Shown piece after piece: positions 46,335-57,745 of a stretch of 64,000 nucleotides of DNA. Within the stretch, counting starts at the first letter, position 1. Each line of letters starts with the position of its first letter. Position numbers and translations under genes: made by a program. The DNA lies in NCBI GenBank assembly GCA_025331435.1, contig JAIWNI010000036.1:62001-126000 (forward strand). The letters are read 5' to 3'. The notes below the pieces were generated by a model. It saw only the letters and a list, made by a program, of their open reading frames with translations, did no database searches and was not told the DNA's origin. Source of the DNA: Choanephora cucurbitarum. Its lineage: Eukaryota > Mucoromycota > Mucoromycetes > Mucorales > Choanephoraceae.

Positions 46335-46680
46335 TGAAGATGGTTGGACAGTTGGTTTTGTCAACACACTATGTAAATTAGTTGTTAAAGAAGAAAAAAG
46401 GGTGATTTTTTTAACGAAAATAAAAGAAAAAGGATGTAGCTGCTATCACTGGTTGATTTGACAGCTTATCTTGTTGCTGTTATGAAGAAAGTATTTCATA
46501 TAAGACTCGTTTTTATTGTCTCAAGAAAAGATAAAAGCATTAAGGATGAACAATAATGAAATCCTGATTTAGTTAAATGTGCTATGCCACTTTAAACTCA
46601 GTACAATACTCAACAAAGTCACAAAGTCAGTTTGCATTGAACTACTTTCTCTTTTATTTTCATCACTCTCGTACCTGTCT
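46335..46680. promoter_or_regulatory. Gap between AAR2 and APC4
   Basis: 346 bp between two plus-strand genes. It should hold the AAR2 3' end (an AATAAA-like ACGAAAATAAAAG stretch near 46415) and the APC4 promoter. No clear TATA box is seen and no other gene fits. Confidence 0.45.
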
Positions 46681-49532
46681 ATGCCGAACAATCCTTTCCC
46701 GATTTTTAATGAGAAAATTCTAGCCGAAGAGATATCGCTTATTTCATGGTGTCCAACAACAGACTTGGTCTTACTCATTTCTCTGTCAAACAATCTTCTT
46801 CTTTATCGAAACGGTGCTGATCTTGTATGGACTCTTGAGGATCGCTTTGAATCAACTATTCAAGCGACTACCTGGAATCCTAACGGTAACTTGATTTTCG
46901 GAACATGTAGAGACAAGCTTACTTAGTTTTATCTTCAACAAAAAAAAGGAAAAGAATTTGTAATTGGCTGTAAAGATGGAACAGTGTATCGAATAGACAT
47001 AAGATACCAATCGCCCATTGTATCTACTTGTTGGGACAACCAGGCAGAAGGGGACGAGAAAGATGGATCTGTTACTTCGCTTTTATGGGTAGATTATTAC
47101 TATAGCAAAAATCAAATGAACATTGTAAGTTTTTTATTTGGTACTATAGTCATCTCCTCTAATTTTCATTGTTGTAGGAAGAATTCGATAGCAATGCATT
47201 TGATCTGGATACGGCATTGTTCTCCCTGAGTAACGAACCTCCTGTAGAACCTTTGTGAGTAAAAATGAAAAGCAATCTGGATGGATTATATCAAACTAAA
47301 AAAAGAAGTCTTTGCCTTTTGTAGATCTCGATTTCCTATTCCTAAAAGCAGAAGAACAACTTTACCTAACAAGCCTGTCAAGAGCTCAGATACACAAACA
47401 TTGTTGATTATTGGTAATGAAAATGGTCATATTCATATCCTGTAAGATGCGATCCACCTGTTCTCTAATATGTAAACTGGCATTGATGCAATTTGTTGTA
47501 GGTTGAGTGGGATGTATCCAATATGTCATATCAGACTGGATGAGCTAGACAAAAATGCATGTATAGTGGATATATCTGCAGTCGATAATACGAAAGGTCT
47601 CCAGATATTAACCAGATCATCCGAGAGCGAGTACAAAATATACACTGTAGACACACAGTTTTTGATGGAACGAAAAAAAGATGTATTTAGCATATCTGAG
47701 CGGCAAGCTCAACTCAACTATTTACTGCAGTACATACAATGCTCAGCTCAGATACTCAAAAAGCACCATGATTCTTATTCTTCCTTTGCTCGCAAGATAG
47801 TCAGCATGACAGTGGATAGTATTATGAATCAGGATGGTATGAGCTATATAGAAAGAAGACAAGAACGTTGGTTTCAATTTTTTTTTGGATCTATTTTTTA
47901 TAGAGCAGACTTCAGCGATGCCAGAAGTAGAATTCATTGGGATATTAGCAACTGGTAATTTGTCGAGTCCACTTCAAGAGCTCATGTTAGATTTTTTGAC
48001 GCCACAAGTAAAGATAGATAGAGTATAATGGAATGTTCATGATTTAATACTTTGGCTTTAGAAAATCAAGGAATGGGAGAGTACAACACTACATGGATGT
48101 CAGTACTCCTTGGTGACAACATGTCAATATATATTACCAGCATGCGATAGAATACTACTCGAGTTAAGCAAATTACAAGGCTATAGTCTATGGTAAACTA
48201 GACATACATTTTTTTTACATGGTAATATACTGATTTAGTTGGGTCATAGGACAGAGCGGTATGGAGACTTTCTAGAAATTGGTTCAGTAGAGTCATGTAT
48301 TAGTTGCATAGAAGAATTTATGAAAGAAGTAGTAGCTTTTACAAAGTCAATCAACCGTCTCATAAAGTCATTCAGTGCATTTATCAAGTGGATTCTTGGT
48401 GGTAAGTTTAAGAACAGAGAAGCGATATGCATTTTCTATTTTTCAAATGATCTGAATAAAGGATATATGGAATAGTATCTGAAAAGGTATCGGATCCTGA
48501 TTCTATTGAGCCCGGTACGCAATTTGGTGTTTGCGAAGAGCCCGATCTAGTCTTTGATTATCTAGATAACTGTTTTGTTAAGGATTCCATAGCCAAATAT
48601 TTTGCTATGTCAGCAGGTAATAAGCATTGCAATAGACTTTGCTTGGTTTGATTACTAAAGTATTGAACAACTGGTTAGAACCAAAGCACAACTTGATAAA
48701 AAAGCTTAGCGAATTATCTTGCTGTTGTCAAGACATGCTTAAGAAACCATCTCAAATATTCTCAAACAAGACGCATGTCGAATTTAACAGTCTATTCACA
48801 ATTGATGGTATTTCTCTTAAGAATCAAGTCAAAAAGACAATTGCCTTGGCAGAAAAGGTGAGTGATAAACAGTATAATAACGTATTGTGACAACAGTTTA
48901 TGATAGTTAGGACAACAATCAATGCGTACTTTATGCCATGCCTCAAACTGGTCCTGAGTCAAGATGTAAGCTAAATGACAATGGCTGATAAAAAAAACAA
49001 ATTACTTATGTATTTATTTTAAGTACTCATATTAAGAACATCGTTCAAAAGTTCAAAAGTGGAATTTACATCACTCCTATCTGATAAACATATCACTGGC
49101 TTTGAATTCTTTGACAGTAACGAGTTAGGGATACTAACTGAAGACGAAGAGAGTATGATATTGTGTGAAAGCAAGAGACAATATAACAACCAACTGACTA
49201 AAACACCTTTTTTTTTAAAAAGAAACTGTTCTGTGTACCGTACTCTTAGAAACATTGGAGTTCAAGACATCCGCAAGCAGCGCGTTGATACCACAAACAT
49301 TAGAGGTAAATGATCAACATTTGTTTACAAACACTTATCGTCAATCATTTATTTGCTCCCTTTTCGCTAGCCATATCGATACCAAGTTTTAGACAATATG
49401 CTGCAGACCAAAATAGGATGCAACGGTCGAGAAAAGAGACGTATATTCTGTGTAGTAGCACCGAATGGTTATTTCAGGACATTCTCTATGGATGAAGAAG
49501 AAGAAAGCGAAGAAGAGATGGAAGAGGAATAA
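46681..49532 (+). CDS. APC4: Anaphase-promoting complex subunit 4 homologue, 14 exons
   Basis: Exons 46681-46885, 46949-47124, 47178-47254, 47325-47441, 47502-47836, 47904-48007, 48062-48192, 48250-48401, 48476-48616, 48661-48857, 48911-48965, 49024-49152, 49223-49305 and 49407-49532 give 675 aa (human 808). The N-terminus is the Apc4 WD40 blade (FNEKILAEEISLISWCPTTD, TTWNPNG, KEFVIGCKDGTVYRID). The helical Apc4 long domain follows (EFIGILATGNLSSPLQELML, YGDFLEIGSVESCISCIEEF, SFSAFIKWIL). The C-terminal propeller strand is CNGREKRRIFCVVAPNGYF, then an acidic tail. Apc4 is a scaffold of the ubiquitin ligase that triggers anaphase. The boundaries of exons 10-14 are the least certain: they were chosen to preserve frame and family-like sequence. 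Confidence 0.85.
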
Positions 49533-49721
49533 AAAAGAATTTTATTAATTCTATTCACTAGATCAATAAATAGAAAAAGTATATATAGACATTTAAAGAT
49601 GTATGTGGTTCAAATATATAGGAGGGGAGGGGAAAGTAAATCATACATATGTATATAAATTAATAATTACGAAAATTATACAGTTGTTAATAGACAGGAA
49701 GAAGAAAATAACCAACTCTCA

Positions 49722-52700
49722 TCAATCACCATAGTAAGAGCCGCTCATTGCACTGGAAGATCTTTGTTCTTGTTGCTCCCATCGTAATCTTAATTCGTCC
49801 ATACTGCTACTGCTGTGGCGATGAGACACCTTTGCTTGTGATGCACGAGTAGGAGTCTGTGATAATCGACGGAACACATTTCCACCTGTGGGAGTACCAA
49901 CTCTTTCGAGATTTGACATACTGACAGCTGGTGCCCGCTTAGGAGGTAGACTGTTGGCTCTTTGAAGTGTGGCGCTCACTTCGTAATCATATTCAGACAT
50001 GTAAGTGCTGCTACTAGGCGATTGAGCGCCCATAGGCACGGTACTGTTACTGCCTTTCATGGAAAGTTCACGTAAGGAAGCTCGTCTTCTGTTCAGCTGT
50101 TGTTGCAGTAATTGAGGTTGAGCAGCTGGTTGCTGTACAGAAAATGCTCTCTTTCTCGAACTCTGTGAAGAGGATACAGTGGGTGGGCCTGAGTTGTTCC
50201 AGGATGAGGAGTTTTGTGAAGAAGAGTAATCTGACTGTAATGAAGCACGACGGAGATGGCCGCTATGAATGGATGATGTCGACGATTCACGATCCATGGC
50301 GTAACGAGCAAATTCGGCAGGATTAGCCATGGTCATAGGAATGGGTGATTCAGAGCCACCTGCACGTTGCTGCCAAGATAAACGTTTCTGTATCATATTG
50401 TAGAATCGATCGGGTGAAGGTGTTGTGTCTCGAGTAGGGTAGTTACTATTATTGACTCGCATGACACCTCCTTTCTCAGTTAGCGATACAGGCGCACGGA
50501 TGCCACTGCTTGTGGGAGGGCGTGTGGGAGATAACATTAGATTGTTTGTCAAGGTAGAAGGGTTGTTTGTGTATGTTGGTAGAGTCAAAGGAGAAGGTGG
50601 AGGAATCAGACCTTCAGAATGAGTACTGCTTCGTCTCTCATAAGTTGATGAAGAAGATGAAAGATCATCAGTTGAGTCATTCATCATGTACTCTGGTTCA
50701 GGAGTGGTAATCATGCCTCTCAAACCATCTTCATAGATTTTGTCAAAGATAGTGTTGCCACTGTTCATGATGTAATCCTCAATCTTGTCATCAAGGTGAC
50801 CGCCACTGTTGTTAACGCCCTTATCTTTCTCTTCCAACTTTCGAATACGACGTTCATTTTCAACTGTGGTTGCAATAGCTGCTCTCTTCATCACAATGAG
50901 TGTTCGTCTCAAATCTTGAACAGACTTCTCTAGATTTTGCATGGTGATTTGACGGTTGCATTCACTCATGCGTGCATTAGTGATATCATCCACAAGTGCT
51001 TCTGTGATACTGCGACATTCATCTGCTTCTAGTGTCTTCAGTAGCTTAATTGTGGCATCGTAAACTAATTCAGGTGCGGCATTAGGCGAAATGTTAAACT
51101 GTTCTTCAAGAGCATCCATATCAGTCCATTCTTCACTTGCTGGAGGATTAGTCACAATATCATCTGCGAAGGTTACTTTGCGCTTTTCTTGGGATTGTTG
51201 GCGTTCCATATTGCCACCATATGTAGAGGCATCACTGGCCTCGCCAGAAGCTTCAGACTGCAATGCTCTAATTCGAGCAGATAGGTAAGAGATTTCAGCT
51301 TCCAACAGATCAATACGTTCATCTGCAAGGTCAATGGCAAGCATATCCATTGGTTCACCTGTCATATCAGCCGCTTCTTTCTCTGCCATAAAAATACTCT
51401 TGCGTTCTTCTAAAAGCTCCATTTTTTCGGAGGCAAGTCTCTCTCTTCTAAACAAGAGTTGCTCCATTTCTACAATGGCCTGCTTTCCTTGAATAAATTG
51501 ATAGAGCATCTTATCAAGCAATTCCTTCTTACGAGCAACTCGAACATGAACTGGAATAGGATTCTTCTTCTTACGAGGTTGGCGATAGCCTGGTAAGTTA
51601 CGCATTCCACCACGGCGAGCGACAGCAGCAAAATTGCCGCCTACAATATGAGACACCTTGCCTAAAAGCTGATCGTCAAGCATGCCACCCTCACGGACTG
51701 CCTTTTTAAGTATATCAATAAGTTGCTTCAGTTGGCTGTTGTTGATAAGGATTTCCTTGTCACGACGCTTCAAGGTAAGCTTTTGAGCTTCATGCTCTTT
51801 TTCTAGCTTTGTTCTTGCATGGCTGATTTCTGAATGCTGTCTTTGTAATTTGGATATCTTGCGTTCTTGCTTAGCCATCTGTTCACGTACACGCTCAGTT
51901 TCTTGCTTCATACGCTTAATCATTCGTTTTTTCTCAAGCTTGAGGGTCTCCACATTTACTCTGAGTGATTTGAGTAATGATTCGTGTTGGTTGCGAGTAG
52001 ATTGCAAGTTGTTGATTGTTCGTGTATAATTGCGCTTGAGTTCATGAATTTCCATAACGAGTTGCTTCATTTTGTTTTCGTATAGTTGTCGTGTTTCCAA
52101 TACCTGTTGCTTTTCCTTTATTTGAATGGACATATCATTGCGGTTGGGCACAGAAGAGAAACTGGATTTTGTTTTCGCGAGAGCCTTGTCCTTTTCTTTT
52201 TGAAGTTCGGCAAGGCGGTTGTGCAATTCAGATACTTTCTCATCAAACTTGCGACGCATGAAACAGTATTTTGTTTCGGACTTCTCAAGGTGAGAGACAA
52301 GTTCTTCTTTTACTCGGATGTCTGATTGAATTTGGTGAAGCATACGGACAAGCTGAGGGTTCTGTTTCTCGGTTTGTAAGATGGCAGCATCTGTAGTTGG
52401 CTTCGATGAAGCTGAAGAGGCCATAGAAGTGTAAGATGTAGAGGAAGTCTCAGTATTGTCGTCAGCCTGTGGTGGTTTCTTTGCATATGTAGTAGTTGAT
52501 TTGTGATCCCAACAAGGTACAGATAATGCTTCGATTTCCATCATTAAGTCAAGATCGTTTTCATGGCGTTGGTTGTCATCGGTTGGCGAAGAGCTTGCAG
52601 AGTAGTTTCCTTCGTCTGATTCGATTCTTTCAATTTGGTTTGCTTTTTCATACATTTCTTTTTCGGCTTTTTCAAATGCTTCTAATTCATCTTCCCAAGA

Positions 52701-55028
52701 CCGTGCTGCATCCTCCATAGGTTTAATCAAATCAAGTACCTCCATACCCTTCAAGATTTCTTCTTTAGCCTTAGCTATACTCTGTTTGATTTCATCTTCA
52801 TTCAATATATTGTCATTGGCATAAGCCTCGTCCTCTTCACTGTCCACGTCGCCTTGGTAGTGTTTTGATTTGTTATTGCGTCTTTTTCTAGAGGTCTTGG
52901 AGCTGGAGCTTTGGGATAAAGATAAAGCAGGTGCACGTCTTGAAACTTTATGTTTTGTGTTGGCTGAAGTTCCAGTACTGGAGTTGGCTGATTTTCTTCC
53001 ACGACGATTTGTCTTGCTGCTACGACGAGTTGACACACTCTGCTCAGGTTTATAGAATGAAGCGGTCTTTCCAGAAAAGCTGATAGATGTACTGTTGCCC
53101 ATGGACATAGCGTTCATTCCGGCAGCTTTGGTGTTTTCAAGGAATGACAAGCGGGCTTGTGTGTCTGAGAGTTCATTGGTCAAATCGGCTATTGTCTTCT
53201 GATACTGAGCAATGATCGGATGCGTCTTGACTGACTTTTGTGCAACAGAGGCATCTCCGTCAACGATGTATGCATTGCTGTTACTGGTAGTCAAAGAGGT
53301 GTCATCTGCCTGGGTCATAAATTCACCTAGTTCGCGCTCAATCAGCATAGTGTCACGTTCACTTGTGACTTGGATTAGATTAGTAGAAAGGTCTTGTACA
53401 CGGTCTCGCAATCGTGTCACTTCGGAACGCAAGGCACGGACTTCTTCGTCATGCTGGAATGAATTGAATGAATGATTTGAGCGACCTTTTTCTGTACCAG
53501 CTGACTCTGCTCTCAATGATGCAAGTTCAATTCGGAGCCTTGCCAATTGAGCACGGAGCTGGTTGACTTCAATAGAAGAGCCAGCAAAATCTTGGTTTAT
53601 TGTGACTTTGTTCTTGATGTTACGTGCACGGTTGGCATACTTTAATGTATTTAAAGTTTCCATAAAGTTAGAATCGGCCGGAGACACACATGCAAGCATT
53701 AAAGTTTGACTGTTGCCACCCAATGAGTCTTGCAGCAGACGAGTGAGTTTACTATCACGATAAGGGATATGCGAGATGCGACGTGCTTCATCGCCCAAAG
53801 CAGAGATGACATTACCCAATGCTAGCAGACCAGAATTGATTGAGATACCTTCTCTAGCTCTATCGCCTTGTGCGTTTGTACGTTTTAACTATAATTAGAA
53901 AAATAGGTAACAAAACAAAAACGTCAGTCGATGTGATTGAGCCAATGCAAAATAGGCTACTCTACTCTTTCAGAACCCGCTAGATCCACAAAGTGGAATT
54001 TGCTTGTCAATGAAGCTTCTTCGGGTGATTTTTGTTGCTTTAGAATGACAGAAAAGACAGCATGCGATCGAGAAGAAACAGTGTTCATCTCGGTAGAGCC
54101 GACAGTACGACAGAGCGAGCCCTTTGCCAAGAAAGACAAAAGTTCTTCTGGGTTGCTGCATGGTTCTTCTCGTACACCACTCCAATAAATGTTGCCTGCG
54201 ATGTCTTCACGGATGGTTACTTCAACGGGTGCTACAGAAGGCGGTAAACCTGAACCGCTTTTTCTTTTCGCTGCAGCAGATATTTGTTGTTGCTGTGGAC
54301 TCAGAAGGTCGATCAGCTCTTCATTGTATAGTTCCAGGAAAGAGACAAAGACTTCATACGTGAAATCTGGATTCGATTCGGATCGCTTCTCCAAGTTTCG
54401 GAACAAGTCCACTATACACCGTGGTACAATACCTGTCAAGTTGTACAAATTATGAGAAAAAGAAAGAAAACTAAGGGGAAGAAGTACTATGTTGACGAAA
54501 TCAATCCTTTTCTTACCTTCGTGCTCAGGGTTAACTGTACTTTCAAGTCCAGTACCCATACTATAAGTCTTTCCGGAACCTGTCTGACTGGATGTGATGC
54601 AATTTCATAAATTATATGAAAAAAGTGAGTATAGAACATAAATTGAATTGGCGATTATATTACCCGTAGGCTAGAATAGTGGCATTAAATCTAATTTTGC
54701 AGAAAGTTAGAAAAAAGTAAAAAGAAAGGATGAGATATGTTACCCTTCAAGAAATTTATCTAGCAGAGGCTTTGCTGCTTGCTCATATACTTGTTGTTGA
54801 TGTGACTCATTGCTGAATACATAGTCATAGGTAAAAGACTTGTCGGTGCCTACTAAAATTTGTGGTTCGTTTGGTATAAAGCTGATACATTCTGTGCAAT
54901 TTTCTATTTGTTCTTTCTGCGTCAACGGTCTCACACGAAGACCAACCCTATAGCAACAAAATTAGCTCTCGTTTGTTTTTTTTAGCGTCTGTGCTAGTGA
55001 GAGGTTACCTCACAGCCGTTGAAGTCAT
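49722..55028 (-). CDS. Kinesin-4-like motor protein, 6 exons
   Basis: Exons 55028-55009, 54947-54744, 54690-54664, 54587-54517, 54432-53966 and 53888-49722 give 1651 aa. The N-terminal motor (about 1-365) has VGLRVRPLT, the P-loop AYGQTGSGKT (82-91), switch I NTVSSRSH, switch [29 protein letters not shown], and the neck-side [28 protein letters not shown] and the [13 protein letters not shown] pattern favour the kinesin-4 (KIF4/KIF21) family. A Gln/Ser-rich insertion interrupts the motor near 53,966-54,432. Charged coiled coils, basic clusters and a Ser-rich C-terminus with many S-P and R-R-x-S sites suggest phosphoregulation. It is a plus-end motor for spindle or microtubule length control by family analogy. 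The last exon is very long (4167 bp). Confidence 0.93.
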
Positions 55029-56495
55029 TTCAACTTAGATGAGTTTGTGTATGTTATAAAGGAACAGGGGGAAAGAGTAAAACAGAGTCTATGGTAAAAA
55101 AAATGCTGCTGTTATCTCTGTTTTCGCTTATCTACTGCTTTTCTGTGTGCACTAAAAATAAATAAATAAATAAATAAAAGAAAGAGAGAGAGAAGAAAAG
55201 ACAAAGAGCGCAAAAGCCATATGTGCAACACTAGAAAATCTTTTAACACAAGTCTGGCAATTCGATCCGAAAAGGGGTTACTAAATTGCATACTTTTGGA
55301 GCCATTTCCGAAAATAGATTGCAAAGGAGAAACCCAAATTATATTAGTTAAGACGGTATATTTGAAGGATTCAGGCCATATACTTCACAGGTATAGATAA
55401 CATAGTTAAACAATTCTAGAGAAGTTTTCTAAACAAGCATACGTGTAATTTTGAGTTGGAATAACGATAAAGTCTTCGAAGATCCTCCTAATCTACGTGG
55501 CTACAGGTTGTTTTGGAAGCCAAATTTCCTGTTTAAATCATGCCACTGTTTTTGAAGCTGCTCGATAATATTGATTTCTAGGAATTAAGATAGAAGGTAC
55601 ATATCCATACCTTAGCATTTTATCTTAGTCCGAAATATGTATAAAAATATCGTTCAACGTGATATGCTAGCCTCCAAATTACTCATATTGAACAACCACT
55701 TTCAGAGTATCATAAACAATTTAAAATAAAGGATTTTCTTCAGCCTTGGCTCGCTTCTACGCATTCTCTCCAGTCCTTTTTTCTTTGGCTTTAAATACTC
55801 TCAACCTAATATCAGTATCATTCTGCATTCATCACAGCCAATGTTCTAGCTCCTGTTTCAAACTAGTTAGTGAATGATTCAGTAGACAAACTGTTATCGC
55901 AGGGATACGTTTTTCATTTATTTACTAAAACAAAACCATAATGGATGGTTACGAAGATATAATGATCTCAACACAAAGAACTGTCTCAACAATTGACTTT
56001 CTTGTATATCTTGGCAGCGAAAAGACTTTGGAATACATAAACTTACATATAAAATCCCCCCGTATCGAACACAATGCGTTAAAGAAGCAACTTTGAAAGC
56101 CTTTTAAGGACAACTTTGGGTCTAGAGTACTGAGAGGGTGAAACAGAACACTGGCTTAACGCGGGGGGAATATGAGAGAGCATGAGGTCCAAGATACCGA
56201 AAACAGAGCATAATGTAAATCCAATTTTTCTCAGACTGCTGAATGAACATTCAAGTCAATCTTAAAAATACTATGAAAAGGGTGGTAAAAAATGAACACG
56301 CATTACAAAGATCTATTACTAGGTTTGAATGAAGAATTGTGGTTACAGTTTGGTTTAAGTCTCTACATGTTGGGAAATCAGAAAATAAAAGCGCAAAGCA
56401 AACATAAATGAAGGCATATTATGGTCAGATATACGCATGCTGAACTTACAAGAGTTCTACTTTTTTTTGTCAACATGTATAGTTTTATTTATATT
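55029..56495. other. Intergenic region upstream of the kinesin gene
   Basis: About 1.47 kb. The kinesin promoter lies at the left end. An (AAAT)n microsatellite is at about 55154-55178, followed by an AG-rich run. Beyond it I see no ORF worth annotating and no element ends. Confidence 0.6.
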
Positions 56496-56885
56496 TCATT
56501 CAATTTCAAATGTTGGGTGAAATTTGTATACTTTGCTAATGTAGCCTATGTCACTATCAATACCTTTGACAACTATTTTGTTATTTGTTGACCATCGGTT
56601 GGCATACTGAACTCTGAGATTAAATATCACTTCTTGACAGTTTGATTTTAAGATTAGGACATCTTTAACACATATGATTTGATTATAGCTGCATAGTTCA
56701 CTTTGGCCTTGAAGCCTCTCTCTGTTCCAAAGTATGGTTTGAGATCCGTGCTTGCTCTCACGTCTTAGTACGAATTGAACTTCATATCCACATAGCATAT
56801 CAAGAGCCCAGTAATCAGCCAATACAGCTGGTAGACCACATGTGAAAATTGCAGTAGCAAATACAAAAAAGCGAAATATCTTCAT
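56496..56885 (-). CDS. Small secreted protein, uncharacterised
   Basis: An intronless frame of 129 aa from the ATG at 56885. An earlier ATG at 56909 is less likely because it lies only ~27 bp from the TATA box, leaving almost no leader. The first ~22 residues (MKIFRFF then a hydrophobic core ending AVLA) are a good signal peptide, with cleavage before DYWALD. The mature ~107 residues contain four cysteines (MLCGY, ELCSY, IICV, SNCQE) that could form two disulfides, and many aromatic and Arg residues; there is no membrane segment. Size, secretion and cysteines are typical of fungal extracellular proteins, including effector-like ones. I recognise no family. It stands alone in a gene-poor, repeat-bearing stretch. 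Confidence 0.6.
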   Translation of the reverse strand: MKIFRFFVFATAIFTCGLPAVLADYWALDMLCGYEVQFVLRRESKHGSQTILWNRERLQGQSELCSYNQIICVKDVLILKSNCQEVIFNLRVQYANRWSTNNKIVVKGIDSDIGYISKVYKFHPTFEIE

Positions 56886-56935
56886 TGAAGCTTGATAGTA
56901 GTATTTCAAGAGCTAAGACATATCGAAATCATATG

Positions 56936-56943
56936 TATTTATA
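56936..56943 (-). promoter_or_regulatory. TATA box of the small secreted protein gene
   Basis: On the minus strand the bases read TATAAATA, 51 bp upstream of the ATG at 56885 and 27 bp upstream of the ATG at 56909. A transcript starting ~30 bp downstream would include the 56885 start only, which is why I prefer it. Confidence 0.5.
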
Positions 56944-57571
56944 GTCGTTTGAATGGGTCATGATGACAGTTGTCAATAAAAACAATGAACATCAACGATC
57001 ACTCGAAAACAATAGAACTGTATTATTCCAAGAAAATAGTGTGTTCTATCAGTTCCATTATCGATCTCAACACTCAATCAATGAGATTCAACAACACGTT
57101 TTACAAAGCACCATGTCCTGTATTGCGTCAGCCTTGCTTTCAGTTCTTTCTCTTCTTTATCAAACAGCCAAACGAACTCGGATAAACCAAGTAATTTCCA
57201 TTATGTAACCATAGAAACCCTTTGCTAATTCCAGTCAGTATGTATACAAATTGAGATCAAGAGTATTTGCTGACCTTGTGTATCAGTGAAAGCAGTCATA
57301 CCATTTATAGACAATAAAGACATTCTGAATGTATATTCATCCTATGACGATTGGGCAGAGTATCTGGTTCTTTTAGAGATGCTTTGCTTCAGCTTCATGT
57401 TAATTTTCATAATCATTTTTTTTTCTCTATCCCGATTTGACAAAACCTTTCACAGCTGCTGATTCAATAAAAGATAGACAAGCTTTTATGCAGCTAAAAA
57501 AACAGTGTAACGTTTGGCTCCTTTCAATCTAATCTTATGAGTCAAAGTCTGAAGCATGATTAATTGTAATG

Positions 57572-57745
57572 CAGTAGTCACTCGATTTAAGAGTGTTTGA
57601 TTTAAGAATATGCTAGTATAAGAGTGTGATCATTTATTTTGAAAATCGCTTCAAGCGCTAAAATATCATTCAATTTAAGAGTATGTCCAATATAAGAGTG
57701 CATTTCTCAAGAATATGCACACTCTTAAATAAAGTGGCTATTACG
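57572..57745. mobile_element. Short pogo/Tigger-like MITE
   Basis: The left end reads CAGTAGTCACTCGATTTAAG then AGTGTTTGATTTAAGAATA. The reverse complement of the right end reads CGTAATAGCCACTTTATTTAAGAGTGTGCATATTC, followed by a CACTCTTATATTGGACATAC block. Each end contains stacked AAGAGTG/GATTTAA submodules like the subterminal repeats of Tigger/pogo transposons. The element is about 174 bp with no coding capacity. It shares its end sequence and TTGAGAAATGCACTCTTxTATTG module with the 2418-2878 element, so both belong to one family. Family assignment is inferred from terminus character. Confidence 0.68.
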
